64,000 nt of DNA, from contig NC_014970.1 of assembly GCF_000200735.1 (NCBI RefSeq), positions 62,001 to 126,000 of the forward strand, written 5' to 3'. Shown piece after piece: positions 39,551 to 50,048 of this stretch. The notes below the pieces were generated by a model. That model had not been told where the DNA came from. It was given only the letters and a program-made list of their open reading frames with translations, and ran no database searches. The translations under genes were made by a program, and so were the position numbers. Within the stretch, counting starts at the first letter, position 1. Every line of letters starts with the position of its first letter. Source of the DNA: Mycoplasma haemofelis str. Langford 1 (GTDB lineage: Bacteria; Bacillota_I; Bacilli_A; Mycoplasmatales; Mycoplasmoidaceae).

Positions 39551-41047
39551 ATGTCTCGAGTTTCGGCTTCCCAAATAAACCTTTCTTATTCGGTTTTTTC
39601 TAAAGTCCTTAAACCCTACTTCAGCTACGTACTGCAAGAGAAATTAGCAAACGAGAATACTTGTAAATCAGCCATCTCTAAACTTGATGCTCTATTAGGT
39701 GATCATACTTACTCTCCAGATTTAGATTCTTTCCTTAAATCATCAGGACTTACTCCAGAAGAGATTGAAATTCTTAATAAGTTCTCCAGAGAATGCATCC
39801 TAGATGCCGCTAATAAGCTTGTAATCAAGTACCTTAACGAGTCTGTATTTGGAGGTCTTTATGGTTTTAGAAATACCCTAAGAGATTTAGCTATTGAGCA
39901 CAAGGATCTATCTCAAGGAGCTCCATTTAAGGATGTGGCTTCTCTAGGATACAGATTTGCTCTTTACTATTCAAGTCTTAAGGAGCTACTTGAAAGAGTT
40001 CATACATCCAGAAGATATGTTGAGTTGGTGAATCTTAATTCTTCTTTAGATAGCTATTTGGACTATCCAGTAGATCTTCAGGACTTCTTATCCCCATATT
40101 TGGAACTTTTCCATACTATGCCCTTCTCCTCCAATCAAGTACATTGATTCTCCGGTATGGTGATGGATATTGTTAATTTTGGAAAGGAGGTGATTTCCGA
40201 TTTCCAAGCTATGGAGAAGGTCGGTCAGGTCTCTTTAGATTCCTCACTTGTATCTGATTCTTTAGCTTCTTTCGATAAAGCACAAACTCTATTATCGGGA
40301 GACTTCTCTTTAGAGCTTGGAAGCTACAAAGATATGGTTGTCGCTATAGAAAACGCCTTTGGCGCTTTAGAGAAGTCCCTTCTAAATATGAAGCTTAATA
40401 AAGATGCAATAGTTGCTTCGGCCAGTCCCGATAGAAAGGATGAGAGGGCTCTTCAAATAAGTGAAGTATTCCTAAGGGTATTTGATTCCGAAAGAAAGAG
40501 GGAAGTGATTGGCGAATCCTTCTTTGAATATCCAGAATTAGACAATATTATTCTACGTTTAGCTGGATGGTTGAATAATGCTTATAGAGGGGAGACTGAG
40601 GCAGTTCTATTGGTTGGATTTACGGAGGGAGCTATAGTTTTATTAGGGAGAATAATTCCATTACTTAACTTCCCTCTCACTCTTTTAACTCTTAAATTCT
40701 CCCTTTATGGAGAGGGCTTTGAGGCTGATATGTCACAAGTTACCGAGTTGGATTTTGATGCAAGTAAATACAATGGTAGGAGGGTAGTAATATTTGATGA
40801 TCTGATGGAAAAAGGAATCACTATTAAGGAGTTCGTAAAGCAGATGTATCAAAAAGTGAAGGTGAAAGATCACAAGGTATGTACCTTGTTCACAAAACCT
40901 ATTCCCGACAGAGTTGGAATTGAATCTGACTTTGTAGGAGCTTGACTACCTTATACTTGGGTGGTAGGTTATGGTTTTGATCTAGATTTGAAACACAGAA
41001 ATGTGGATGCAGTTGGTTCTATAAATCCTAAGTTCCTGAAATCTTAA
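39551..41047 (+). CDS. PurB-like pseudo-lyase fused to hypoxanthine phosphoribosyltransferase (paralogue 3)
   Basis: 498 residues from ATG 39551, with two TGA-encoded tryptophans. The N-terminal part matches the other paralogues (FHTMPFSSNQVHW against the SSNQV segment of copy 2) but lacks the SSSMP catalytic loop. The C-terminal 170 residues are a good HPRT: LLVGFTEGAIVLLGRIIP, the PRPP loop VVIFDDLMEKGIT (40784-40822), KVCTLFTKPIPDRVG and WVVGYGFDLDLKHRNVDAVG. The usual EDxxDTG loop here is DDxxEKG, so the acids are kept in modified form. HPRT makes IMP or GMP from hypoxanthine or guanine and PRPP. This is the most plausible active phosphoribosyltransferase of the array. Confidence 0.75.
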
Positions 41048-41115
41048 GAATCGTCTTTAACTTTTATTCAAAATTTATATAGCGATAGCTCAAAGTATAT
41101 AAGATTTGATTAGAT

Positions 41116-41673
41116 ATGTTTCTAAAGTTAGATGGCACAGTAAAGGCCATATCATTGGTAGCGGTTGGTAGTTTAGTTGTGGTATTTGCTGCTCTATCTA
41201 ATAATGCATATGCTTCCTCTTCCGTTAACAGATTTATAGGTAGTAACTCCTTAGTTCAATATTCTGAGGATCCTGAGTTGGAAGAAGCTCCTATTTCTGA
41301 TTTATCAACCGAAGAAGATATTCGTATTTATGCAGAGTCTAAGGGGTGTAGCTTTGTATCTTCCGGAGTTCAAGTAAATGAAGTGGTGGAGGGTATTAAA
41401 AATAAGATCCTATATAACTGTAGGGGAGGAAAGCTTATTAAGCTTGAGACTAATGAGATTCCTAAACCCAAGTCCAATGAATTCTATGATCCTAAAACAG
41501 GACAAATTAGGAGACTTTGCTCCGGTTGAGAGAGTATTAGAAGGTTTTTTGGTGGAAGGTTAAAGTGCGCTTATCTTTCCGAAAAGAGAAAGGCTGATAA
41601 AGATCCTGCCAGTTATTTAGAGTACTTTAAGAGGAAGGGAACTTATCATTTCATAGTTCAAAGTCCTGAGTAA
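41116..41673 (+). CDS. Signal-anchored hypothetical protein, tandem copy A
   Basis: 185 residues with one TGA-encoded Trp. An N-terminal hydrophobic segment (residues about 10-32, ISLVAVGSLVVVFAALS) is followed by NNAYASSSVNRF, which suggests an anchored or cleaved exported protein. The mature part has four cysteines in KGCSFVSSGV, LYNCRGGKLIKLETNE, IRRLCSGW and LKCAYL. It ends YLEYFKRKGTYHFIVQ. The next gene is a paralogue of exactly the same length, with all four cysteines kept. This suggests a small secreted or surface protein with disulfide bonds. Family unknown. Confidence 0.7.
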
Positions 41674-41684
41674 CTTTCTTCTGG

Positions 41685-42242
41685 ATGTTTCTAAAGCTTG
41701 ACGGAACCTTAAAGGCTGTTACATTAGTATCAATTAGTGGGTTCGCTGTTGCCTTCTCTTTCTTATCTAACAATCCTTATATCTCTTCATCCGTTAATAG
41801 ATTTGCAGGAAATAATTCTTTAGTGCAGTATTCTGAAGATCCGGAATTAGAAGAAATTCCTCCACCTGTACTGAAGACTTCTGAAGATATTCGAATTTAT
41901 GCAGAATCCAAGGGATGTAAGTTTGTTTCTAATGGTGTTGATGTAGAGAAGGTTGTAAGTTCTATTGAGCAGAAGTTCTTGTACAACTGTAGAGATGGGA
42001 AGATTATTAAACTGGAAACTAATGAGATACCTAAGCCTAAATCACACGAATTCTTCGATCCGAGAACTGGAGAGATAAGAAGAGTTTGTCTAGGGTGGGA
42101 GAGCGTTAGGAAGTGATTTGGAGCTCGTCTAAAGTGTGCTTCTTATGCAGAGAAGAAGAGGGCAGATAGAGATCCTAATAGCTACCTAGAGTATTTCAAG
42201 AGAAAAGGAACCTATCACTTTATAGTGCAGAATTCCGATTAG
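41685..42242 (+). CDS. Signal-anchored hypothetical protein, tandem copy B
   Basis: 185 residues, a close paralogue of the preceding gene and the same length, with one TGA-encoded Trp. Identical blocks include NSLVQYSEDPELEE, EDIRIYAESKGC, LETNEIPKPKS and YLEYFKRKGTYHFIVQ. Differences concentrate in the membrane segment and the acidic linker after it. It starts 11 bases after copy A, and its TAG shares four bases with the ptsI stop. It is probably made from the same transcript as copy A. Confidence 0.7.
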
Positions 42243-43960
42243 ATACCCTTTCCAGATACAAATTCTTTAAATGCTTCTTTCACCTCTTCCTCAGTAGATA
42301 GTTTCAAAGCTTTTTGCGCTATCTCTTGACATTCTTTCAAAGTTAACTTATTAATAGCTCTCTTTATAGAAGGAATAGCGGTGGCACTCATGGATAGACT
42401 CTTAACTCCTAAACCTACTAGAAGAATTGCGGAAGATACATTACTTGCCATTTCCCCACACACACTAACCTCTCTATTATTTTCATTAGCTCCTATAACT
42501 GTCATATTAATTAAGTTCAATATGCTTGGGTTATTAGGTTGATACAGGTAGTTAACTTCTTCGGACATACGATCCACCGCGTGGGTATATTGAATTAAGT
42601 CATTGGATCCGACGGAGAAGAATTCTGCTTCTTTTGAGAATACTGAAGATAAGACTGCGGCAGAAGGAACTTCAACCATCATTCCCAACTTATACTTTCC
42701 GATCTTTATTCCTTCTTTAGCTAATTCTCCTTCCACTCTCTTGGTAACTTCCTTAGCTTTTAAGAACTCCTCATAGCAGGTAATCATGGGGAACATGATC
42801 TTCAGATTCCCGAACGCACTTGCTCTCAGTAAAGCCCTTAATTGAGTAACAAAGATTTCTTCTTTATCTAGACTTAAACGAATGGCTCTGTATCCCAAGA
42901 AGGGATTCATTTCTTTAGGAAATTGGAAGTAATTAAGGTGTTTATCTCCCCCAATATCTAAGGTTCTGATAACTACTTCCTCTCCTTTAGCCCCTTCTAA
43001 AACCTCCTTATATGCTGCAAATTGCTCTTCTTCAGTCGGTCAATCTTGACTTTCCATGTAAAGAAATTCACTCCTGAATAAACCAACCCCCTTTCCTCCA
43101 TATTCAATAACCTTCTTAAGATCCTTAGGCTGCCCTATATTCCCTTTTATAGATACAGAAACTCCATCCTTGGTAGTGCAATCCAGAGTCTTATATTTCT
43201 CCAGCTCTACTTTCTCCTTCTCAAAATTCTGTCTCCTAGACTCTCAAGCCTTCTTATCCTCTTCAGACAAATCACTTTCAAGAATCCCCTCTTTAGCATC
43301 TAAAGCCACCAAATCTCCATTCTGAATTTGGCTAGTTATATTCTTCAAGGATACCAAGGCTGGTATCTCCAAAGTTCTCGCCATAATGGCAGAATGGGAA
43401 GTAGCCCCTCCGATGTTGGTAGCAAAACCCTTGATGTATTTCTTATCTAGTATGGCTGTCTCACTAGGGCTCAAATCGTGAGCTATTATTATGCACTCTT
43501 CATGTATTAGTAGAAGATCCGGAAGAGGTATTCTCAGAGATATGGATAATAGCCTCTTCTTAAGATCCTTAATATCGCTTGCACGTTCCTTAAAGTAGGC
43601 ATCAGCCATAGATTCAAACATGGACTGATACTTGTCAAAGACATTGGCAATAGATCAAGCTTCACTCTTTCCAGAATTAATAAGTTGTCTTACCTCTTCT
43701 TGAATTTGCTCATCTTTGATAATTTCTAAATGAGCTTGGAAGATCTCTCCCTTCTCCGCAGAGATATTCTTAGTAGAAGTCTCTATTAACTTCTGCATCT
43801 GAAGAGATGCTTCCTTAAGGGTATTGTCGTAGTTAGATAATTCCTTCTCTATTGAAAGGGAACTATTCTCATCAAACTTGAATTCAGGCTCTTTAAGAAG
43901 AAAAGCCTTAGCTACTGAAACCCCTTCACCTATTCCAATTCCTTTAAACTTTTTGGACAT
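42239..43960 (-). CDS. ptsI: Phosphoenolpyruvate-protein phosphotransferase, PTS enzyme I
   Basis: First enzyme of PTS sugar uptake, moving phosphate from PEP to HPr. 573 residues, full length, with four TGA-encoded tryptophans. The phosphohistidine motif is GGATSHSAIMAR. The PEP-binding barrel carries GGKGVGLFRSEFLYM, GSNDLIQYTHAVDR and the catalytic VCGEMAS. It is divergent from glyA, with 47 bases between. HPr and sugar-specific EII genes are not in the window. Confidence 0.97.
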
Positions 43961-44007
43961 ATATTAGGAAATGCAGATATCGCAAATAACTTAGATTTTA
44001 ATAGACA

Positions 44008-45222
44008 GTGTCAGTAACAGACAGGGTATTCGAATATGCTCTCAAAGAAAAAAACAGACAATCTAATTGCCTGTCCCTCATTGCCTCAGAGAATTTAATA
44101 TACCTTGAAGCACTAAAGATAGCCCAATTTCCTTTATTAAATAAGTACGTAGAAGGGTATCCTAATAGAAGATTTTATTCTGGTTGCGAGAACGTTGACA
44201 GGATAGAAGAGATAGCCATACAAGAAGCGACAAAAGCCTTTAAATGTCGCTTTGCCAATGTCCAACCCTACTCCGGTTCTATTGCCAATGCGGCTATATA
44301 CAAAGCTCTTTTAAAACCTAAGGATGTAATCCTAGGGTTAGAAATGAGTGGGGGAGGACATTTAACCCACTCTTCTAGCCTATCCTTTGTATCGCACTTC
44401 TATAAGGTATATTCATACCCTCTAGATCCCGATACCTTAAGAATAGATTATGGGGCTCTGGAGAAGATAGCTCTTCAAGTTAAGCCTAAGCTCATTATTG
44501 CGGGGGGGTCAAGCTACCCTTACAGCATAGACTTTCGTAGATTTAGGGAAATAGCGGATTTAGTTGGTGCTTATTTACTAGCGGATATCTGCCATTATTC
44601 ATCCTTAGTAATCTCCGGACTTCATCAACATTGCTTCCCCCATGCACATGTTGCCATGTGCACTACCCATAAGCAACTAAGAGGGGCTAAAGGTGCAATT
44701 ATTCTTTGAAATGATCCGGAACTTACGGATCCTATAAATAAGGCTGTATTTCCCGGAATGCAGGGAGGAGTGAATGTTCTAAGCTTATCTATGAATGCTA
44801 TTGCTTTGTGTAAGGCTAATGAACCGGAGTATCTTGATTATGCTAATAAGGTGGTTAGTATAGCTAAGGCTATGTGTGATGAGTTTACTGCTTTAGGTGC
44901 TAAGGTAATAGGAACGGAGACTCATATGTTCCTGATAGATACAAAGACCAGTTTTAATTTAACCGGAAAAGAAGCTGCTGATATCCTTGAAGGTTCGGGA
45001 ATTATAGTGAATCAAAATCTAATCCCTTTTGATAATGAATCCCCTTTAGTTACTTCGGGAATTAGGATAGGAAGCCTAGTCTTGGCTTCCTTGGGATGGG
45101 ATATTGAGCAATGCAAACTGTTAGCATTTCACACATATAGGATATTAAGTTCTATAGGTGTAGGGAGGGATTTAGAAGCTGCTAAAGCTAGGGAATGAAT
45201 AAAGTCTATTTTGAATAATTAG
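44008..45222 (+). CDS. glyA: Serine hydroxymethyltransferase
   Basis: Interconverts serine and glycine with tetrahydrofolate; PLP enzyme. 404 residues from GTG 44008, with two TGA tryptophans. It has LIASENLIYLEAL, NKYVEGYPNRRFYSGCENVD and NVQPYSGSIANAA. The PLP lysine lies in CTTHKQLRGAKGAII, a slight variant of the usual THKTLRGPRGG. PGMQGG follows. The C-terminal domain is of normal length. gltX starts six bases after its stop. Confidence 0.95.
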
Positions 45223-45228
45223 GACGAG

Positions 45229-46683
45229 GTGGCCAAGGAGAAAACAATTAGGACTAGATACGCACCCTCTCCAACAGGATTTCTTCATATTGGGGGAGCT
45301 AGAACAGCTTTATTTAACTACGTCTTTGCCAAGAAGCATCACGGCAAATTCATTCTTCGAATTGAAGATACTGATGAAGTCAGGAATATAGAGGGAGGAC
45401 ATATATCTCTAGATTCTGACTTGAAGTTCTTGGGGATATTCCCAGATGAGTCCTTCTTTAATCCGGGTTCCAAAGGTCCATATCTCCAATCCCAGAAAAC
45501 AGAACGGTATTTGGAGATATGTGAGGAACTTCTTAACCAAGGAAAGGCATATAGATGTTTTTGTAGTGAGAAGGAATTAGAGGAAGCTAAGAATAGTGCC
45601 ATAGCCAATAACTCCCCCCCTTTCTATTCTCGTAAGTGCAGGAATCTTACTGAGGAGGAAATACAGGCTAAATTGGACGACGATATTCCTTATACAGTCC
45701 GCTTGAAAGTGGATTTAAAGAAGGAATACAAGTGGAAGGACTTAGTGAGGGGGGAGATAGTCTTTCAGGAGCATTCGCTTCAGGATTACGTTATTATGCG
45801 ATCCAATAAGGTACCTACTTATAACTTCGCCGTTGTGGTTGATGATCACGACATGGAGATTAACTATGTTCTTAGGGGAGAAGAGCACATATCCAATACT
45901 CCCTTTCAATTAGCTACTTATTATGCCTTAGGCTGGGAGGATTCCATACCCCAATTTGGCCATCTATCCATTATCGTAGATGATGATAAGAAGAAGTTAT
46001 CTAAGAGATCTGCCAATGAATTTCACTTCATATCCGGTTTAGATAAGAAGGGTTATCCCCCAGAGGCTATATTTAACTTCTTGGCTTTGTTGGGATGATC
46101 TAATGGGGAGGAGGAGATTTTCTCGGTGGATGAGATTATTAAAGCCTTCAATGTAGAAAGCTTAAGTCCTTCCCCCGCTTTCTACGATGTTAAGAAGTTA
46201 AATTGAATTAGTAGGAAGTACTTCCAGAATATGAGTCCTTCCCATTACTTAAACTTCGTAAAGTATCACTTTACTGTGGACTTAGGTGAGTTCAATAGCA
46301 AGAAGGAGTTATTCGCTCTAGCCAATAAGAAGAATATAGATTGTGCCGCTCAGCTTAATGAGATGGCCACGGATTTCTATGCAGAGAGATCTCTTTCTTC
46401 TGAGAACATAGATTTCCTAAAGAATCACTTTCAGCTCTTGAACTTGGCGAAGGACTACTTCCCTATGAAGTCTGAGGCTTGAGATTCTACTACTATTAGG
46501 AATTACTTAAAGCAGTTGATGCAAATTAGTGGGCTTAAAGGGAAAGACTTCTTTAGACCTCTTAGATTAGCTTTCTCCCTGTTGGAGGAAGGATTTGAAT
46601 TGGTTAATGTTATGGAATGTTTAGGTAGAGAGGTTCTAAGTAGAAATTTAGATAGCTCTCTGTCATTGATAAGGGGTGAGTAG
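45229..46683 (+). CDS. gltX: Glutamyl-tRNA synthetase
   Basis: 484 residues from GTG 45229, with three TGA tryptophans. HIGH-type motif PTGFLHIGGARTALFNYV, the zinc-like CFCSEKELEEAKN region, RGEEHISNTPFQ and the KMSKS-type DKKKLSKR identify it. The C-terminal anticodon-binding region is divergent but of normal length. Whether it is discriminating cannot be told; tRNA-Gln lies at 51392. The HD-domain gene starts eight bases before its stop. Confidence 0.96.
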
Positions 46684-47860
46684 CTTACTCGATTTTTCTC
46701 GTTTGCATTTGCGAGAAAATAAAGCTGGATCCTTCTTCATAAAAGATCCCATTCTCAAAGGAATTAACTTCTCCAAGAGTCAATTCTGACTCTATGAGAT
46801 AGTAAACACTTTTGAATTCCAGAGGTTGTCCAAAATTAAACAACTCTCTCTAACTGTCAATAACTTCCCATCCAGCACTCACACTAGATTAACGCACTCC
46901 TTAGGGGTGTATGAGCTTTGCAATCGTTTTACTAAGCACTTTATTAATGCTGGGGATCTAGATCCCACTAAAGATCAAGTAGCTATTAATATAGCTCTAG
47001 CAAGCGCTCTATTACACGATATAGGGCATGGTCCTCTTTCTCATACTCTGGAGAAAGCTTTCCCTAACTTCCATCACGAACGAATGTCTGTGAAGATACT
47101 TAATTTGGAAGATACAAAGATTAATAGTCTCCTAAGGAAGAAAGCCCTATCTGATGGCTTAGAGGAATGGTTTTATATTAGGGAGATAGAGAAGGTTCTT
47201 AATAAGACTAGTGAATATAAGTGGATCGTAGATCTAATTGCCTCCTCTATAGATATAGACAGATTGGATTTCCTAGTTAGGGATTCCTATTACTCTGGAG
47301 TGCGCTATGGAAATACTATAGATGTTAATTTATTCATAAAGTGATCTGTATTAAGGAAGGATGAAGAGGGATCTCTGAGATTCCTATTCCTCAAGAAGGC
47401 CAAGAATATGATTGGCAGCTTCCTTCTGACTCGTTATCACATGTATGAAGAGCTTTATAGGAATAAGGTTTCCTTAATTTATGAGGAGATTCTAAAGAGG
47501 ATCTTTCAAACTTTTAAGAAGCACTCGGAGGATTTAAAAGACAACTTCTACTTCCAGAAAATCAAATTCTTCTTTAATGAGGAATCCGAGTGAAATGTTT
47601 TGGAATTCTTGGAGCTTTCGGACGAGATCTTACTTTTTATGATAGATAATATCCTTAAGACGGATATTCCTGAGTTCAGGGAGCTTAGAGCCCTATTCTC
47701 TGGTTTTTTAAATACTAAAAATGTGGATGAGTATTTAGAGATAGCTCCTTTAGGTGCTAGTAGCAATGTGGCCGGAGAGTTGATAAAAGTAAGTCTTTGG
47801 GATTCTAAGAAAGAAGAAATTTTTAATATGACTGTCAATATAAGTGATTTTTATAGCTAA
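46676..47860 (+). CDS. HD-superfamily phosphohydrolase (dNTPase-like)
   Basis: 394 residues from GTG 46676, with three TGA tryptophans. FEFQRLSKIKQ, HTRLTHSLGVYEL and ALLHDIGHGPLSHTLE supply the His and HD metal ligands, and SSIDIDRLDFLVRDSYYSG the later Asp. This is the layout of the YwfO/SAMHD1-related group, which hydrolyse nucleoside triphosphates. Related one-copy genes occur in most mycoplasmas. It overlaps gltX by eight bases, and rpoE follows after 15. Confidence 0.88.
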
Positions 47861-47875
47861 AATTTAGCAGGCTTT

Positions 47876-48376
47876 ATGGCTAAGAAGGAAGAAGTTACTA
47901 GGGATAATAATCTACACGTTTCACAATTAGTAGAGTTTGCATATACAGTAGCTAAGGAGCAATTTAAGGGGGATTTCTTTAGTTTTCACAGCCTTTGATC
48001 TAAGACTTGAAAAGGTGCTTCTGCTTTTTCCAAAGAGAAGGTTGAGAACTGAATTGGATTCTTCTATGCGGAAATCCTTTTGGATCCTAGATTCGTAGCT
48101 TTTAATTTCAATAAGTGAAAGCTTAAGGAATTCATGTCCTTCGAGGACATTAAGAAATTAGAGACTACTGTGTTCTCTGAAGACAGTATGTTTGAGGAAG
48201 GATATGCTGACTATATGGCAGATGAAAAACGTAAGAAGAAGGAAGTTGAGGTTGTTCCGGGAGATGATGTTTCCGTTGATGATATCGTTCCTGATGAAGA
48301 GTCAGAAGATGGGGAAGAATTGGATGAGGGTGATATGGTTGATGCAGAGGATCCTTCTTTTGATACTGAAATATAG
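47876..48376 (+). CDS. rpoE: RNA polymerase delta subunit
   Basis: 166 residues from ATG 47876, with five TGA-encoded tryptophans in the first 85 residues. The N-terminal HARE-HTH domain (HSLWSKTW, IGFFYAEILLDPRFVAF and NKWKLKEF) matches RpoE. The C-terminal third is strongly acidic (VPDEESEDGEELDEGDMVD), as in all delta subunits. Delta lowers non-specific RNA polymerase binding and speeds recycling in Gram-positive bacteria. The gene ends one base before the opposing tRNA-Leu. Confidence 0.88.
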
Positions 48377-48463
48377 TGGTGCCCAAGGGGGGAATCGAAC
48401 CCCCACAATATTGCTATTGGCAGATTTTGAGTCTGCTGCGTCTACCAGTTCCGCCACTCGGGC
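48377..48463 (-). tRNA. tRNA-Leu (CAA)
   Basis: Minus-strand class II tRNA with a long variable arm. The acceptor stem GCCCGAG/CTTGGGC has one G-T pair. The anticodon loop CTCAAAA gives anticodon CAA. Discriminator A and an encoded CCA (48377-48379) are present. It abuts the rpoE stop on the opposite strand. Confidence 0.95.
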
Positions 48464-48489
48464 TTAGCTTCGTATATTAATTTTACAGG

Positions 48490-49017
48490 GTGTCTTCAAC
48501 TAATAACAAGAACGATAAGAATAAAAAGTTTTTCTTGATTAACGAGGAGATCTCAGTATCTCCTGTTCTATTGGTTAATCCAGATGGAACTAATGTCTCT
48601 ATGCCAATAGAAGAAGCCTTAGCTTTGGCTAAGCAAAGAGAGCTGGATTTAGTGCTCATTAATCAGAATCCCGGGGTTGTAAAGATACTGGACTATGGTA
48701 AGTACATATATGAGCTTAAGAAGAATAAGGGAGGCAAGAAGAATGTAGTTAAGGTTAAGTCTATAACTGTGAAGCCCAATATTAGCTCCCACGATATAGA
48801 ATGGAAGGCCAAGCAAGCTATAGACTGGTTTAAATCTGGAGATAAGGTTCAATTCGTTGTGAAAGCTCCGGGGCGTATGGCGGATCGAGTTGACCTAGTT
48901 AATGAAGTTTATGATCAGTTCTCTGTTCTGGTGGAGTCCCACGGTAAATCGCGAGAGGGATTGAAGAAAATTAGTAAAATTCAGTATGCGACTTACTTTA
49001 TGCCCGTTAAGAAGTAA
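48490..49017 (+). CDS. infC: Translation initiation factor IF-3
   Basis: 175 residues from GTG 48490, a non-ATG start as is typical of infC. The N-terminal domain has FLINEEISVSPVLLVNPDG and LDLVLINQNPGVVKILDYGK. The C-terminal domain has ITVKPNISSHDIEWKAKQA and QFVVKAPGRMADRVD. It begins the conserved infC-rpmI-rplT operon, overlapping rpmI by one base. Confidence 0.96.
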   Translation: MSSTNNKNDKNKKFFLINEEISVSPVLLVNPDGTNVSMPIEEALALAKQRELDLVLINQNPGVVKILDYGKYIYELKKNKGGKKNVVKVKSITVKPNISSHDIEWKAKQAIDWFKSGDKVQFVVKAPGRMADRVDLVNEVYDQFSVLVESHGKSREGLKKISKIQYATYFMPVKK

Positions 49018-49226
49018 TGAAAAAGCCAAAGAAGATAAAGATTAAGACCAAGAAAGCCTTCTCCAAAAGGATATTGGTTTTGGGGAATGGTAAGATGAAA
49101 AGGAAGCATTCTCATAGATCTCACTTGGCATCCAATAAGTCTACTAAGCAAAAGAGACAGGCTAGATCTTCTGTTATTCTTAACAAAGCTCAAGTTAAGA
49201 GAGCTTATCAATTACTTCAAGGATAA
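49017..49226 (+). CDS. rpmI: Ribosomal protein L35
   Basis: 69 residues, very basic: KIKTKKAFSKRILVLGNGKM, KRKHSHRSHLASNKSTKQKR and a C terminus QVKRAYQLLQG are typical. Start and stop codons overlap both neighbours by one base, so the three operon genes are coupled. Confidence 0.95.
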   Translation: MKKPKKIKIKTKKAFSKRILVLGNGKMKRKHSHRSHLASNKSTKQKRQARSSVILNKAQVKRAYQLLQG

Positions 49227-49558
49227 TGCGTGTAGCTGGAGGATATAGTACTAGACAAAGGAGGAAGAGAGTCCTAAAGAGAGCTGAAGGCTTTTGGGGT
49301 CATAGACATGCTTCTTATAGAACGGCTAGACAATCTGTTATTAAGGCTGCTCAGTATGCCTTTAGAGATAGAAAGAATAGGAAAAGAGACTTCAGAAGGC
49401 TTTGGATTCAAAGGATAAATGCTGCTGCAAGAATGAATGGAATCACCTATTCAGCCTTAATCAAGAAGTTGCACAGTAGAAATATTCAGATTAATAGGAA
49501 ACTTCTTTCCGAATTGGCAATCCATCAACCGGAAGTATTCAAGAGTCTATGTCAGTAG
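49226..49558 (+). CDS. rplT: Ribosomal protein L20
   Basis: 110 residues, somewhat shorter at the ends than usual. RRKRVLKRAEGFWGHRHASY, YAFRDRKNRKRDFRRLWIQR and INAAARMNGITYSALIKKL identify it. In other bacteria L20 represses this operon through a leader RNA; the space before infC here is only about 26 bases, so such a leader is unlikely unless it extends under tRNA-Leu. Confidence 0.96.
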   Translation: MRVAGGYSTRQRRKRVLKRAEGFWGHRHASYRTARQSVIKAAQYAFRDRKNRKRDFRRLWIQRINAAARMNGITYSALIKKLHSRNIQINRKLLSELAIHQPEVFKSLCQ

Positions 49559-50046
49559 ATATTGACTGACAGAAGCTTTTAGAGGGACAAGCTAAGCTGG
49601 ATAAGTATATCTTCGAAAAGAAGGGGACTGATTATCTAAAGACCTCTTCCTTTAGGAGATTGGCTCTGTTAGTGGAATTAGGAGAGTTGGCTAATGCTTG
49701 TAAGCCCTTCAAGTTCTGATCTGTCTCAGATCCTAATATGGAAGAAGTTTTGGATGAGTATGCTGATATTATGCATTTCGTATTAGCTATTTCCCTAGAA
49801 AGGAATTACGATCTTTCTGGAATTAAATTTCTAGATTCTCCTGAGGTAAATAAAGAGGTATTAACTGATGTTTTCTTAAATTTAATACTAGGCTTCTCTC
49901 TTTGTAAAAGTCAGGATGATTTTAAAAATTGTGTTTCTAAATTCTTAGAACTAGGATCTATGTTGGGATTTAGTTTTGAAAAGATAGAGAAGGCGTATTG
50001 AGATAAGTGACAAGTTAACTTTGATAGACAGAATAGTAACTATTAA
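49549..50046 (+). CDS. Dimeric all-alpha dUTPase
   Basis: Splits dUTP to dUMP, protecting DNA from uracil. 165 residues from ATG 49549, with four TGA tryptophans. WQKLLEGQAKLDKYI, LALLVELGELANACKPFKFW (ExxE motif) and EVLDEYADIMHFVLAISLE (second ExxD) are the helical metal-binding motifs of the MazG-related dUTPase_2 family. It starts inside the end of rplT. The trimeric type of dUTPase was not seen. Confidence 0.88.
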
Positions 50047-50048
50047 TC

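Noticed and set aside
41116..42242. Toxin-antitoxin pair
   Set aside because: The two small ORFs are paralogues of equal length with signal anchors, not two different partners.
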